The notes beneath the pieces were generated by a model, which was given only the letters and a program-made list of their open reading frames with translations, ran no database searches and was not told the origin of the DNA. The translations under genes and the position numbers were made by a program. Below, in pieces: positions 1 to 9,072 of a stretch of DNA of 33,474 nt (its first letter is position 1; each line of letters starts with the position of its first letter). This stretch comes from Sphingobacterium sp. (GTDB lineage Bacteria > Bacteroidota > Bacteroidia > Sphingobacteriales > Sphingobacteriaceae): assembly GCA_031277685.1 (NCBI GenBank), contig JAITLV010000183.1, positions 1-33,474 on the forward strand. Reading direction: 5' to 3'.

Positions 1-1776
1 GCTCACGTCGACCACGGTAAAACTACGCTTGTAGACAAAATTTTATATTTTACCAATCAATTCAGAGAAAATGAAAATGCTGGTGAATTAATCCTAGACA
101 ATAATGATTTAGAGCGTGAGCGCGGGATCACTATTGTATCTAAGAACGTATCAGTAACATATAAAGGTGTTAAAATCAATATCATCGATACTCCTGGTCA
201 CGCCGATTTCGGTGGTGAAGTGGAGCGTGTATTGAAGATGGCCGATGGAGTTGTATTACTTGTTGACGCTTTTGAAGGCCCGATGCCTCAAACACGTTTC
301 GTTACAGGTAAAGCCCTTGGATTGGGTATTAAACCTATCGTTGTCGTAAATAAGGTTGATAAAGAAAACTGCCGTCCTGATGAAGTGTACGAAAATGTTT
401 TCGACTTATTCTTCAACTTGGGAGCTACGGAAGAGCAATTGGATTTCCCAGTATTATACGGTTCTTCAAAACAAGGGTGGATGTCTACAGATTGGAAAAA
501 TCGTACAGAAGACTTCACTGATCTATTAGAAGCTATTATCAAATATATTCCTGCCCCAGTGGTTTCCGAAGGTACATTACAAATGCAGGTAACATCGTTG
601 GATTATTCTACTTTCGTAGGACGTATCGCTATCGGTCGTGTTGCTCGTGGTACAATCAAGGAAAACCAACCTGTGTCATTGGTAAAACGTGACGGAAAAG
701 TGGTGAAATCACGTGTTAAGGAACTTCAAGTTTTTGAAGGCCTTGGCCGTATCAAAGTGGCGGAAGTACATGCCGGTGATATCTGTGCAGTGGTAGGAAT
801 CGAAGGTTTCGATATCGGTGATACAATCGCAGATTTTGAAAATCCAGAACAATTGGAAGTTATCAGTATCGATGAACCAACAATGAACATGTTGTTCACC
901 ATCAATAACTCCCCATTCTTTGGTAAAGAAGGTAAATTGGTGACATCGCGTAATATCTACGATCGTTTGCAAAAAGAATTGGAGAAAAACTTGGCGTTAC
1001 GCGTAGTTCCTACAGAATCTCCAGATGCTTGGTTGGTGTATGGACGCGGTATCCTTCACTTGTCCGTATTAATTGAAACAATGCGTCGTGAAGGCTATGA
1101 GTTGCAAGTAGGACAACCACAGGTTATCATAAAAGAGATTGACGGTCAAAAATGTGAGCCAGTAGAAGAGCTTGTTGTTGACGTACCTTCTGATGTATCT
1201 GGAAAAGTGATTGAACTAGTTACACAGCGTAAAGGTGAATTGTTGATTATGGAAGCTAGAGGAGATATGCAACATCTTGAATTCTCTATCCCTTCTCGTG
1301 GTATTATTGGTCTACGTAACAATGTATTGACTGCAACAGCTGGTGAGGCTGTAATGGCACACCGTTTGAAAGGTTATGAGCCTTGGAAAGGTACAATCCC
1401 TGGTCGTTTGGCAGGTGTATTGATCTCTTTGGATACTGGTTCGACAACTGCTTACTCCATCGATAAATTGCAAGACCGTGGTCGTTTCTTCGTAGATCCG
1501 GGGGTAGATGTATATGAAGGACAAATCTTGGGTGAGCACATCCGCGATAACGATTTAACAATCAACGTGACCAAAGGAAAGCAATTGACAAATATGCGTG
1601 CTTCTGGTTCTGATGATAATACGCGTATTGCTCCTGCAATCAAGTTCTCGTTAGAAGAATGTATGGAATATATCCAGGCTGATGAGTATATTGAGGTAAC
1701 ACCACAATCTATGCGTCTACGTAAAATCTATTTGACGGAAAATGAGCGTAAAGTAAATGCTAAAAAATTCCAATAA
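1..1776 (+). CDS. typA: Translational GTPase TypA/BipA (5' end outside window)
   Basis: The reading frame is open from base 1, so the gene starts just upstream; 591 residues are visible, and TypA is usually about 600, so only some ten residues are missing. The visible part opens inside the P-loop (AHVDHGKTT), followed by the switch II motif DTPGH at visible residues 63-67 and the NKVD guanine-specificity motif at 117-120. Elongation-factor-like domains II, III and V and the TypA-specific C-terminus follow (RGIIGLRNNVLTAT, then SMRLRKIYL near the end). TypA is a ribosome-associated GTPase related to EF-G that helps ribosome assembly and growth under stress or cold; this is family knowledge. 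The gene ends at a strong hairpin terminator and is convergent with the ecotin gene. An internal ATG at 220 is not the start because the G1-G3 motifs lie before it. Confidence 0.97.
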   Translation, partial: AHVDHGKTTLVDKILYFTNQFRENENAGELILDNNDLERERGITIVSKNVSVTYKGVKINIIDTPGHADFGGEVERVLKMADGVVLLVDAFEGPMPQTRFVTGKALGLGIKPIVVVNKVDKENCRPDEVYENVFDLFFNLGATEEQLDFPVLYGSSKQGWMSTDWKNRTEDFTDLLEAIIKYIPAPVVSEGTLQMQVTSLDYSTFVGRIAIGRVARGTIKENQPVSLVKRDGKVVKSRVKELQVFEGLGRIKVAEVHAGDICAVVGIEGFDIGDTIADFENPEQLEVISIDEPTMNMLFTINNSPFFGKEGKLVTSRNIYDRLQKELEKNLALRVVPTESPDAWLVYGRGILHLSVLIETMRREGYELQVGQPQVIIKEIDGQKCEPVEELVVDVPSDVSGKVIELVTQRKGELLIMEARGDMQHLEFSIPSRGIIGLRNNVLTATAGEAVMAHRLKGYEPWKGTIPGRLAGVLISLDTGSTTAYSIDKLQDRGRFFVDPGVDVYEGQILGEHIRDNDLTINVTKGKQLTNMRASGSDDNTRIAPAIKFSLEECMEYIQADEYIEVTPQSMRLRKIYLTENERKVNAKKFQ

Positions 1777-1794
1777 ACGATAGATAAAGTTTAT

Positions 1795-1836
1795 AAAAAA
1801 AAGCCCTCGAAATACTATTTCGAGGGCTTTTTTTTA
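1795..1836. terminator. Bidirectional intrinsic terminator between typA and ecotin
   Basis: A perfect 12-bp stem, AAGCCCTCGAAA (1801-1812) with TTTCGAGGGCTT (1818-1829), closes a 5-base loop. It is preceded by an A-run (1795-1800) and followed by a T-run (to 1836), so it can stop transcripts arriving from both convergent genes. Confidence 0.93.
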
Positions 1837-1889
1837 TAAACATTGATCCTGTTGTTTTTTGGGATTAGTAATATGCGGTTTGATGATGA

Positions 1890-2402
1890 CTATTTTTTCT
1901 CCCTTACTTCGGCAGCTTGGTAAGTATCTCCATCCGTTGAGTAGATTTTGAATTGCGCTTCATAACCTTCAGGAACATAAATAACGATAGGCATCCGACC
2001 ATTGTAACGTACAGTCTCAGGTTGAGCACTTACAAAAAGATTGCGCTTTGCTTTATCTGGGCATGCCATCATGGTACTTGCTACATTTCCATTAGTTTTA
2101 AATACATAGTAGTCATAGCCCCAGCCTTGAAGATCTTTCTTTTCAAATGAACCAGCTAAGTTAAACGTATTGCAACCGTCAACCTCCATCCATTTACCCA
2201 CCGAAAATTCTACTTTTTTATTCTTGTCATTCGCTGAATGCGGAACTTCGATAACCATTTTTTTGTATCCCTTTTCTGCAGCAGGGAAAATGCTCAAGTC
2301 TATTTTATCTACCATCATTTGCGCGTTGCTTACTGTTGTTGATGCAACGAAAACGAATAGCATCATAACCATAACTTTAAATACATTTTTTCTCATAACC
2401 AT
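1890..2402 (-). CDS. eco: Ecotin-family serine protease inhibitor
   Basis: Ecotin is a periplasmic dimeric inhibitor of trypsin-fold serine proteases such as trypsin, chymotrypsin and elastase. The 170-residue product starts with a Sec signal peptide (hydrophobic residues about 8-22, probable cleavage after SNA at 27). The mature part matches the ecotin fold block by block: AEKGYKKMVIEVP, then the GWGYDYYVF motif at about 93-101, then the reactive loop STMMACPD. M111 sits at the P1 position (M84 in mature E. coli ecotin), and C77 and C114 match the conserved disulfide that braces the loop. RYNGRMPIVIYVP matches the C-terminal dimer strand region. The first ATG gives MVMRKN; the ATG two codons later (2396) is an equally possible start. 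The gene stands alone, convergent with typA and divergent from the GMC oxidoreductase; no partner protease is adjacent. Confidence 0.93.
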   Translation of the reverse strand: MVMRKNVFKVMVMMLFVFVASTTVSNAQMMVDKIDLSIFPAAEKGYKKMVIEVPHSANDKNKKVEFSVGKWMEVDGCNTFNLAGSFEKKDLQGWGYDYYVFKTNGNVASTMMACPDKAKRNLFVSAQPETVRYNGRMPIVIYVPEGYEAQFKIYSTDGDTYQAAEVREKK

Positions 2403-2578
2403 TTTTTTATTTTGTTCTTTAAACGTAATTTCTATCAGTATCGCTACTTTGTTTTAATAAAACTATATTTCTAAGACTGTAAAAAAGACAGAAGGATTAA
2501 TTGTGAATAGCAATATTTGCGAAACAATTGTTTAAAAAACTAATATAGAGAACTAAGATAGTCGATTCGTTAAGTGAG

Positions 2579-2609
2579 TTGCGCAAATAAATAATCAGCT
2601 TTATTTTTG
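2579..2609 (+). promoter_or_regulatory. Bacteroidota-type promoter of the GMC oxidoreductase gene
   Basis: TTG (2579-2581) is followed, 20 bases later, by TATTTTTG (2602-2609), which fits the Bacteroidota sigma-ABfr consensus (-33 TTTG, -7 TAnnTTTG). It would give a leader of about 25 bases before the ATG at 2642. Confidence 0.65.
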
Positions 2610-2641
2610 TAACTTCCCCTCTCAAACACGACCTAAATATC

Positions 2642-4336
2642 ATGATAAATAAGGAAAATCATTTTGATGCCATAGTGATTGGTTCAGGCATATCTGGCGG
2701 ATGGGCAGCCAAGGAATTTTGCGAAAAGGGCTTGAAAACACTTATTTTAGATAGGGGTAGAGATGCCAAGCATATTCAAGACTATCCTACAGCGTATATG
2801 GATCCCTGGCAGTTTAAACATGGGGGACAAGTGGAAAGAGAGAATAAGGATGAAAATCCAATTGCTGCAAAATGTTATGTCTACCGAGAAGATGCCAAGC
2901 ATTTCTTTTTGCCGGATGCAGTACAACCTTACATTCAGGAAAAACCTTTTGACTGGATTCGAGCGGATCAAGTTGGCGGAAAATCGCTGCTTTGGGCGCG
3001 TCAGACTCAGCGATGGTCGGAGTATGATTTTGAGGGGCCTGCTCAGGATGGTTTTGCCGTAGATTGGCCCATTCGCTACAAAGATATTGCACCATGGTAT
3101 TCCTATGTTGAACATTTTGCCGGAATATCGGGCAACAAGGATGGAATCGAAGCGATGCCGGATGGCGATTTTCTTCCAGCCTGGGAAATGAATGTGGTGG
3201 AAAAAACGATACAACAACGCATACAACAGCAATATAAAGATCGGCCAGTCATTCAGGGGCGCTGTGCTCATTTGACTCAGCCTAGACAGATCCATATTGA
3301 TCAGGGACGTAGCCAATGTCAAGCACGTAGTTTATGTCATCGGGGATGCCCTTTTGGTGGATATTTTAGTTCAAATGCATCTACTTTACCCTGGGCTGCA
3401 AAAACGGGGAACTTAACGATTCGTCCCCATGCGATTGTTGAATCAATACTTTATGACGATAGTCAGCAAAAAGCAATTGGTGTCCGTATTATTGATACGG
3501 AAACAAAAGTGAGCCAGGAATTTTTTGCTAAAGTCATCTTTGTGAATGCTTCCGCATTGGCGACAAACTTGATTCTATTAAACTCCACATCTGAGCGTTT
3601 TCCGGATGGTCTTGGCAATGATAGCGGCCTATTGGGTAAGTATGTCGCTTTCCACAACTATTTAGGCACAATATCAGGCACAATGGAGGGCTATGAAGAT
3701 AAATATTACTATGGTCGCAGACCGACCCAGCCTATTATTCCCAATTTTCGAAATGTACAACGCCAAGAAACTGACTTTTTGAGAGGTTATGCCTCATTCT
3801 TCGGAGCTTACCGTTCAAGAGGGGCAACTTTTGATGGCGAGCCTGTTGGCGGAGCTTATAAGGATAGTTTATCTGAATTGGGGGGCTGGGGTGTTTCAAT
3901 GATGATGCAGGGTGAAACTATTCCTAAGGAAAGCAATCACGTGCGGTTAAGTGTGGATAAGAAAGATCCATATGGAATACCACAACTTATTACTGCTGTT
4001 GGTTATGGTGAGAATGACTACAAATCGAGAGATGACTTCTTTGAGCAGGGACAGGAAATGCTCGATGTCGCCGGGGTCAAAAATCTAAAGATAAGTGATA
4101 GCCATCAAAATCCAGGTTTGGATATTCATGAAATGGGCGGAGTGCGTATGGGATTGGACCCAAAGACGTCATTATTGAACGGGTGGAACCAGATGCACCT
4201 GGTAAAGAATGTATTTGTTACGGATGGTGCCTGTATGACCTCAACAGGAACACAAAATCCATCCCTGACCTATATGGCTTTAACGGCTAGAGCTGTGGAT
4301 TATGCTGTTAACGAAATGAAAAAAGGTAACATTTAA
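2642..4336 (+). CDS. GMC-family FAD-dependent oxidoreductase
   Basis: A 564-residue flavoprotein of the glucose-methanol-choline family, which oxidises alcohols or sugars. The FAD-binding Rossmann motif GSGISGG is at residues 14-20, followed by a GGKSLLWARQ segment of the GMC type. The C-terminal domain carries HEMGGVRMG and the terminal block NVFVTDGACMTSTGTQNPSLTYMALTA cut here as two parts: NVFVTDGACM and TQNPSLTYMALTA, with the usual catalytic His/Asn pair. It resembles the bacterial branch that includes gluconate 2-dehydrogenase large subunits and glucoside 3-dehydrogenases (inference from motif style). In that branch the enzyme often has a small subunit and a Tat leader on one partner; here no small subunit is adjacent and no signal peptide is visible, so it is probably cytoplasmic or uses an unlinked partner. 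The start ATG sits 33 bases after a well-formed promoter. Substrate unknown. Confidence 0.85.
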   Translation: MINKENHFDAIVIGSGISGGWAAKEFCEKGLKTLILDRGRDAKHIQDYPTAYMDPWQFKHGGQVERENKDENPIAAKCYVYREDAKHFFLPDAVQPYIQEKPFDWIRADQVGGKSLLWARQTQRWSEYDFEGPAQDGFAVDWPIRYKDIAPWYSYVEHFAGISGNKDGIEAMPDGDFLPAWEMNVVEKTIQQRIQQQYKDRPVIQGRCAHLTQPRQIHIDQGRSQCQARSLCHRGCPFGGYFSSNASTLPWAAKTGNLTIRPHAIVESILYDDSQQKAIGVRIIDTETKVSQEFFAKVIFVNASALATNLILLNSTSERFPDGLGNDSGLLGKYVAFHNYLGTISGTMEGYEDKYYYGRRPTQPIIPNFRNVQRQETDFLRGYASFFGAYRSRGATFDGEPVGGAYKDSLSELGGWGVSMMMQGETIPKESNHVRLSVDKKDPYGIPQLITAVGYGENDYKSRDDFFEQGQEMLDVAGVKNLKISDSHQNPGLDIHEMGGVRMGLDPKTSLLNGWNQMHLVKNVFVTDGACMTSTGTQNPSLTYMALTARAVDYAVNEMKKGNI

Positions 4337-4421
4337 ATCTATAGGCGGTACCTAGTTGGGTCACTATATTTTTTTCGCAAGTGCTTTTAATTCATTGGGA
4401 CTATAATCAGCTAAGATTGCT

Positions 4422-4429
4422 TAACTTTG
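4422..4429 (+). promoter_or_regulatory. Probable -7 promoter box of uvrA
   Basis: TAACTTTG matches the TAnnTTTG consensus. No convincing -33 box lies 19-21 bases upstream. Its position implies that transcription begins after about 4434, which excludes the in-frame TTG at 4427 as the uvrA start and favours ATG 4448. Confidence 0.5.
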
Positions 4430-4447
4430 TGTGAGATAAGGACTATT

Positions 4448-7249
4448 ATGAGTAAAAAAGTGGAGCATTCTCCAAAAGAATATATTCAAATAAAAGGGGC
4501 TAGAGTCAATAATCTAAAAAACATTGACGTTGATATTCCTAAAAATAAATTAGTTGTCATTACTGGAATGTCAGGCTCAGGAAAATCTTCCCTTGCCTTT
4601 GATACCTTGTATGCGGAGGGGCAAAGACGATATGTTGAAAGTCTTTCTTCCTATGCACGGCAGTTTATGGGGCGGATGAATAAGCCGGAAGTCGATTACA
4701 TAAAAGGTATTGCTCCGGCTATTGCAATCGAACAGCGTGTGATCACCAGTAATCCTCGTTCTACGGTAGGCACCTCAACTGAAATATATGACTATCTGAA
4801 ATTGCTCTATGCGAGGATTGGTAAGACAATCTCTCCTGTCTCAGGGCAGGAAGTGACAAAGGACAGCGTGAGCTCTGTCGTGGATTTTGCCTTAAAATTT
4901 GAAGCCGGTATGTCTATCACATTATTGGCGCCGCTGGTACCTTCCCATGGCAGGAAGCTCAAAGAGGAGTTGTCTCTTTTATTGCAAAAAGGATTTGTCC
5001 GTGTTGTCTATCAAGGTAAAATGCAGAAAATTGAGAGCATTATTGATGACAAGAGCATGGCTAATGCAACGATTCAAGAGGGAGAGGTATTGATTGTCGT
5101 TGATCGCGTGCGTATTGAACAGGATGATGATACCATTAACCGACTGTCTGACTCCATTCAAACAGGATTTTTCGAGGGTAAAGGTGAGTTATATATCGAA
5201 GATAATGAGAAAAGACATCATTTCTCGCATAAGTTTGAACTAGACGGAATTACCTTTGAAGAGCCTAGTCCGAACTTTTTCAGTTTCAATAATCCTTATG
5301 GTGCCTGTCGTCGGTGTGAGGGCTATGGTAAGGTCATAGGTATTGATCCTGATCTTGTGATCCCGGATAAAAGCCGATCAGTCTACGATGGTGCTATTGC
5401 TCCTTGGCGAGGGGAAAAAATGGGAGAATGGTTGCAAGTATTGGTGAAAAATTCCTTAAAGTTTGATTTCCCGATACATCGGGCCTATGCTGACCTGACA
5501 GCTGCGCAAAAGGAATTGCTATGGACCGGAAACAGCTATTTTACAGGACTCAATCAGTTCTTTGAAGAACTCGAAGCACAGACTTATAAAATTCAATACC
5601 GGGTTATGTTGTCGCGTTACAGAGGTAAAACCGATTGCCCGGATTGCAGAGGGACAAGACTGCGTAAAGATGCGACCTATGTCAAAGTTGGAGGCAAGTC
5701 CATTACGGATATTGTATTGATGCCTTTGGAAGAAGCTTTATCTTTTTTTACAAATTTACCTTTGGAGGGAAATGAGAAAGTGATTGCCAAGCGATTACTG
5801 GCGGAAATTAATAATCGACTACAGTTTTTATGTGATGTAGGCTTGAGTTATCTTACTTTGAACCGTTTATCAAATACCTTATCTGGTGGAGAATCCCAAC
5901 GGATCAATTTGGCTACATCGCTTGGAAGTTCGCTTGTGGGGTCTATTTACGTATTGGATGAACCAAGTATTGGCTTACATCCCCGTGATACGCAGCGCCT
6001 GATTTCTGTATTAAAGTCCCTTCGTGATGTTGGCAATACCGTTGTGGTCGTAGAACATGAACAGGAAATGATGGAGGCTGCGGATTACCTGATTGATATT
6101 GGTCCCGAAGCAGGAATCAATGGTGGTGAGATGGTCTTTGCTGGAACATACAATGAGATCTTAAAAGATAAAAGAAGTCTTACGGGGCAATATCTGAGTG
6201 GCGAGAGCCAGATCGAAGTTCCGAAAAAACGGCGCAAATGGTCCAATAGCATCACGATAAAAGGTGCGCATGAAAATAATCTTCAAGGTATCGACATACA
6301 GTTCCCATTAAATACGTTTACTGTTGTTTCTGGTGTTTCTGGCTCAGGAAAGACATCTTTGGTAAAAAGAATTCTTTATCCTGCTTTGCAGAAATCAATT
6401 GGGAATTATTCAGGCGAGCAAACTGGTGTATATGATTCTATTGAAGGAGATATGGCACATGTGGAACAGATCGAAATGGTTGACCAAAACCCGATAGGCC
6501 GTTCTTCACGGTCCAATCCGGTTACCTATGTTAAGGCCTGGGATGAAATCAGAGCATTATATGCCAGTCAGGCAGCTGCAAAAGCGGCAGGATTAAAGCC
6601 CGCAGCATTCTCTTTTAATGTTGAAGGGGGCCGTTGTGATGTATGTCAAGGTGAGGGAGAAGTGAAAATCGAAATGCAATTTATGGCAGATATTGTTTTG
6701 CCATGTGAGGCTTGTGGCGGAAAGCGATTCAAGCAGTTTGTGCTTGATGTACAATACAACAACAAATCTGTGGCGGATATACTCGAACTGAGTGTTGATG
6801 AAGCTATCGTATTTTTCGGTGATCAGCCTAAGATATTGGCCAAACTACAACCTTTACAGGATGTCGGTTTGGGCTATGTCAAGTTGGGACAGTCTTCCAG
6901 TACGCTTTCAGGAGGGGAGGCACAGCGGATTAAACTTGCATCTTTTCTGATTAAAGGAAATAATAGCAAAAAAACCTTGTTTATCTTTGATGAACCTACG
7001 ACTGGCCTACACTTTCAGGATATCAAAAAGCTACTCAAATCTTTTGATGCATTGATTGATCTTGGTAATAGTATTTTAGTTATCGAGCATAATATGGATA
7101 TGATCAAGTCTGCAGATTGGGTCATTGATATTGGCCCAGAAGGAGGAAATAAAGGTGGGAAATTAGTTTTTACGGGGCTTCCTGAAGATCTTGTGCATTG
7201 TAAAGATTCTTATACAGGACGATTTTTAAAAACACATTTAAAAGATTAA
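4448..7249 (+). CDS. uvrA: UvrA-family excinuclease ABC ATPase subunit
   Basis: UvrA recognises DNA damage in nucleotide excision repair and loads UvrB. The 933-residue product has two ABC ATPase modules: Walker A GMSGSGKSS at 40-48, signature LSGGESQR near 480 and Walker B VLDEPSIGLH; then Walker A GVSGSGKTS, signature LSGGEAQR and FDEPTTGLH in the second half. The region corresponding to the UvrB-binding domain (about 115-240) is present. Two CXXC zinc modules are intact: CRRC with CPDC in the first half, and CDVC with CEAC in the second. However, the classical first zinc finger upstream of FSFNNPYGAC lacks its first cysteine pair (it reads HHFSHKFELDGI there). That form is familiar to me from one Bacteroidota UvrA lineage, which often exists beside a second UvrA, so other copies in the genome are possible. 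ATG 4448 is chosen over TTG 4427 because a -7 box overlaps the latter. Confidence 0.95.
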   Translation: MSKKVEHSPKEYIQIKGARVNNLKNIDVDIPKNKLVVITGMSGSGKSSLAFDTLYAEGQRRYVESLSSYARQFMGRMNKPEVDYIKGIAPAIAIEQRVITSNPRSTVGTSTEIYDYLKLLYARIGKTISPVSGQEVTKDSVSSVVDFALKFEAGMSITLLAPLVPSHGRKLKEELSLLLQKGFVRVVYQGKMQKIESIIDDKSMANATIQEGEVLIVVDRVRIEQDDDTINRLSDSIQTGFFEGKGELYIEDNEKRHHFSHKFELDGITFEEPSPNFFSFNNPYGACRRCEGYGKVIGIDPDLVIPDKSRSVYDGAIAPWRGEKMGEWLQVLVKNSLKFDFPIHRAYADLTAAQKELLWTGNSYFTGLNQFFEELEAQTYKIQYRVMLSRYRGKTDCPDCRGTRLRKDATYVKVGGKSITDIVLMPLEEALSFFTNLPLEGNEKVIAKRLLAEINNRLQFLCDVGLSYLTLNRLSNTLSGGESQRINLATSLGSSLVGSIYVLDEPSIGLHPRDTQRLISVLKSLRDVGNTVVVVEHEQEMMEAADYLIDIGPEAGINGGEMVFAGTYNEILKDKRSLTGQYLSGESQIEVPKKRRKWSNSITIKGAHENNLQGIDIQFPLNTFTVVSGVSGSGKTSLVKRILYPALQKSIGNYSGEQTGVYDSIEGDMAHVEQIEMVDQNPIGRSSRSNPVTYVKAWDEIRALYASQAAAKAAGLKPAAFSFNVEGGRCDVCQGEGEVKIEMQFMADIVLPCEACGGKRFKQFVLDVQYNNKSVADILELSVDEAIVFFGDQPKILAKLQPLQDVGLGYVKLGQSSSTLSGGEAQRIKLASFLIKGNNSKKTLFIFDEPTTGLHFQDIKKLLKSFDALIDLGNSILVIEHNMDMIKSADWVIDIGPEGGNKGGKLVFTGLPEDLVHCKDSYTGRFLKTHLKD

Positions 7250-7282
7250 ATCCTACATTAGTATGCGTTATTAAAAGCCATG

Positions 7283-7361
7283 CCCGCATAGCGGGTACTG
7301 AAGTTAAGAACAAAGATAACGAGCAAGAATAAAGGATTAAGTTCGCAAACCGAAGGTTTGC
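7283..7361. other. Two short hairpins in the uvrA-pafA gap
   Basis: CCCGC (7283-7287) pairs with GCGGG (7291-7295) over a 3-base loop, and GCAAACC (7345-7351) pairs with GGTTTGC (7355-7361) over GAA. Neither is followed by a T-run, so they are not typical intrinsic terminators. They could be leader structure for pafA or a decayed repetitive element. Confidence 0.5.
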
Positions 7362-7405
7362 ATAGCTATAATCTAAATACGAATTACTCAATACTCAATA
7401 CTATT

Positions 7406-9049
7406 ATGATTAAAAGATTATTTTTAAGCGTTGTATTTGGAATAGCTGCATTGGCTACCATGGCACAACAGCCAGAAAGACCTAAGCTGGTTGTCGGTCT
7501 GATGGTGGATCAAATGCGGTGGGATTATCTATACCGCTTTGCGGATAGATATGGAAATGACGGATTCAAAAGACTTTTGAAAGAAGGATTTTCCTGCGAA
7601 AATACGCTGATTAATTATATTCCGACCTATACGGCAATTGGACACAGTTCAGTATACACCGGTTCCGTTCCATCTATACATGGTATTGCGGGGAACGATT
7701 GGATCGAGGAGATTACCGGTAAGAATATGTATTGTACACAAGATGATCATGTTGTCGGTGTAGGTACAACTGAAAAAGAAGGAAAACAATCCCCGCGTAA
7801 CTTATTGGCATCTACGGTAACAGATCAATTGAAGTTAGCTTCAAATTTTAAATCAAAAGTTATTGGTATAGCGATTAAAGACCGGGGGGGAATATTGCCT
7901 GCGGGGCATTTTGCAGATGCTGCCTATTGGTTTGAAGCAAAATCAGGTAATTGGATTACGTCCAATTTTTATATGGATCAATTGCCAAAATGGGTAGTGG
8001 ATTTCAATAAGAAGAAATTGGCAGAAAAATACCTTAAAGGAGATTGGAAGCCGATGTATGATGTGAGTACTTATGCGGCGAATAGCATTGCTGACGACAA
8101 TATTTACGAAGGAAAATATCCCGGTGAAGAGAAACCAACGTTACCACGTGCGACATCCAAGCTGATGAAAGATGAGGGCCTAGAGCTGATCAAAACGACG
8201 CCAATGGGCAATCAGTTTACATTAGATCTTGCAATGGAGGCAATCAAAAATGAGCAAATGGGAAATAATCCTACTAAAAATACTGATTTTCTTTGTGTCA
8301 GTCTTTCGGCTACGGATTATGTTGGACACCGTTATTCGCTGACTGCTGTTGAAATCGAAGATATTTACCTGCAATTAGATAAACAATTAGCGAATTTCTT
8401 CGCGTATCTGGACAACACCGTGGGTAAGGGCAATTATACCTTTTTCCTGACAGCTGATCATGGAGCTTCCTATAATTCCAGATTCTATATGGATATGAAA
8501 GGAAATGGTGGTTATTTCTATTCCCGTCAGATCATTTCCGATCTGAACAAAAAGCTGAAAGAGAAATTTGGACAGGAAAAAATCGTCAAAAGTATGATGA
8601 ATTATCAGGTACATCTGAATAATCAAATGATTGATTCGCTTCAGTTAGACCGTGATAAAATAAAAGAGACGATTATTCGCGAGTTGCGCCATACCGAGGG
8701 TGTTGCTTATGTTGCGGATATGGAAAAAGGAGATGGTCTTATGATTCCGCAGCCTGTCCGTGAGAAAATGATCAATGGTTATAATTACAAACGAAGCGGA
8801 GCGATCCAAATCGTTTGTGAGCCACAATGGTACGATGGTACGCCACGTTCCACAGGTACAACACATGGTACCTGGTCTGGATACGATTCCCATATTCCAT
8901 TGGTCTTTATGGGTTGGGGGATTAAACCTGGTGTATCCAATACGGAGGTACATATCGTCGATATCGCACCGACTATTTCATCATTATTGCATATTACCGA
9001 ACCAAACGGAAGTATCGGTAAACCAATTACTGCAGTATTGGGTCAATAA
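7406..9049 (+). CDS. pafA: PafA-type alkaline phosphatase (exported phosphomonoesterase)
   Basis: PafA is a periplasmic, phosphate-insensitive alkaline phosphatase of Bacteroidota that releases phosphate from phosphomonoesters. The 547-residue product starts with a signal peptide (MIKRLFLSVV..., cleavage near ATMAQ at 19-21). Residues known from Elizabethkingia PafA are all recognisable: nucleophile Thr76 in YTAIGH, Asn97 in GND, Lys158 and Arg160 in KDR, and metal ligands Asp35, Asp304, His308, Asp351, His352 and His487. The Thr nucleophile together with the KxR pair supports a monoesterase rather than a nucleotide phosphodiesterase. ATG 7406 is used because it directly precedes the signal peptide; the in-frame TTG at 7358 lies inside a hairpin. 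A strong terminator follows, so it is probably monocistronic. No Pho-like regulatory site was recognised. Confidence 0.92.
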   Translation: MIKRLFLSVVFGIAALATMAQQPERPKLVVGLMVDQMRWDYLYRFADRYGNDGFKRLLKEGFSCENTLINYIPTYTAIGHSSVYTGSVPSIHGIAGNDWIEEITGKNMYCTQDDHVVGVGTTEKEGKQSPRNLLASTVTDQLKLASNFKSKVIGIAIKDRGGILPAGHFADAAYWFEAKSGNWITSNFYMDQLPKWVVDFNKKKLAEKYLKGDWKPMYDVSTYAANSIADDNIYEGKYPGEEKPTLPRATSKLMKDEGLELIKTTPMGNQFTLDLAMEAIKNEQMGNNPTKNTDFLCVSLSATDYVGHRYSLTAVEIEDIYLQLDKQLANFFAYLDNTVGKGNYTFFLTADHGASYNSRFYMDMKGNGGYFYSRQIISDLNKKLKEKFGQEKIVKSMMNYQVHLNNQMIDSLQLDRDKIKETIIRELRHTEGVAYVADMEKGDGLMIPQPVREKMINGYNYKRSGAIQIVCEPQWYDGTPRSTGTTHGTWSGYDSHIPLVFMGWGIKPGVSNTEVHIVDIAPTISSLLHITEPNGSIGKPITAVLGQ

Positions 9050-9072
9050 GAATTAAATTTTTAATACGATTC

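Noticed and set aside
220..1776. Complete typA gene starting at ATG 220
   Set aside because: The frame is open to base 1 and encodes the P-loop and DTPGH motifs before 220, so the gene is truncated by the window edge.
2170..2457. Small plus-strand frame opposite ecotin with a hydrophobic stretch
   Set aside because: Its hydrophobic part is the reverse of the ecotin signal peptide region; no promoter or ribosome site supports it.
2747..3322. Antisense 191-residue frame inside the GMC gene
   Set aside because: It lies fully within a well-supported gene with FAD and GMC motifs and has no recognisable domain of its own.
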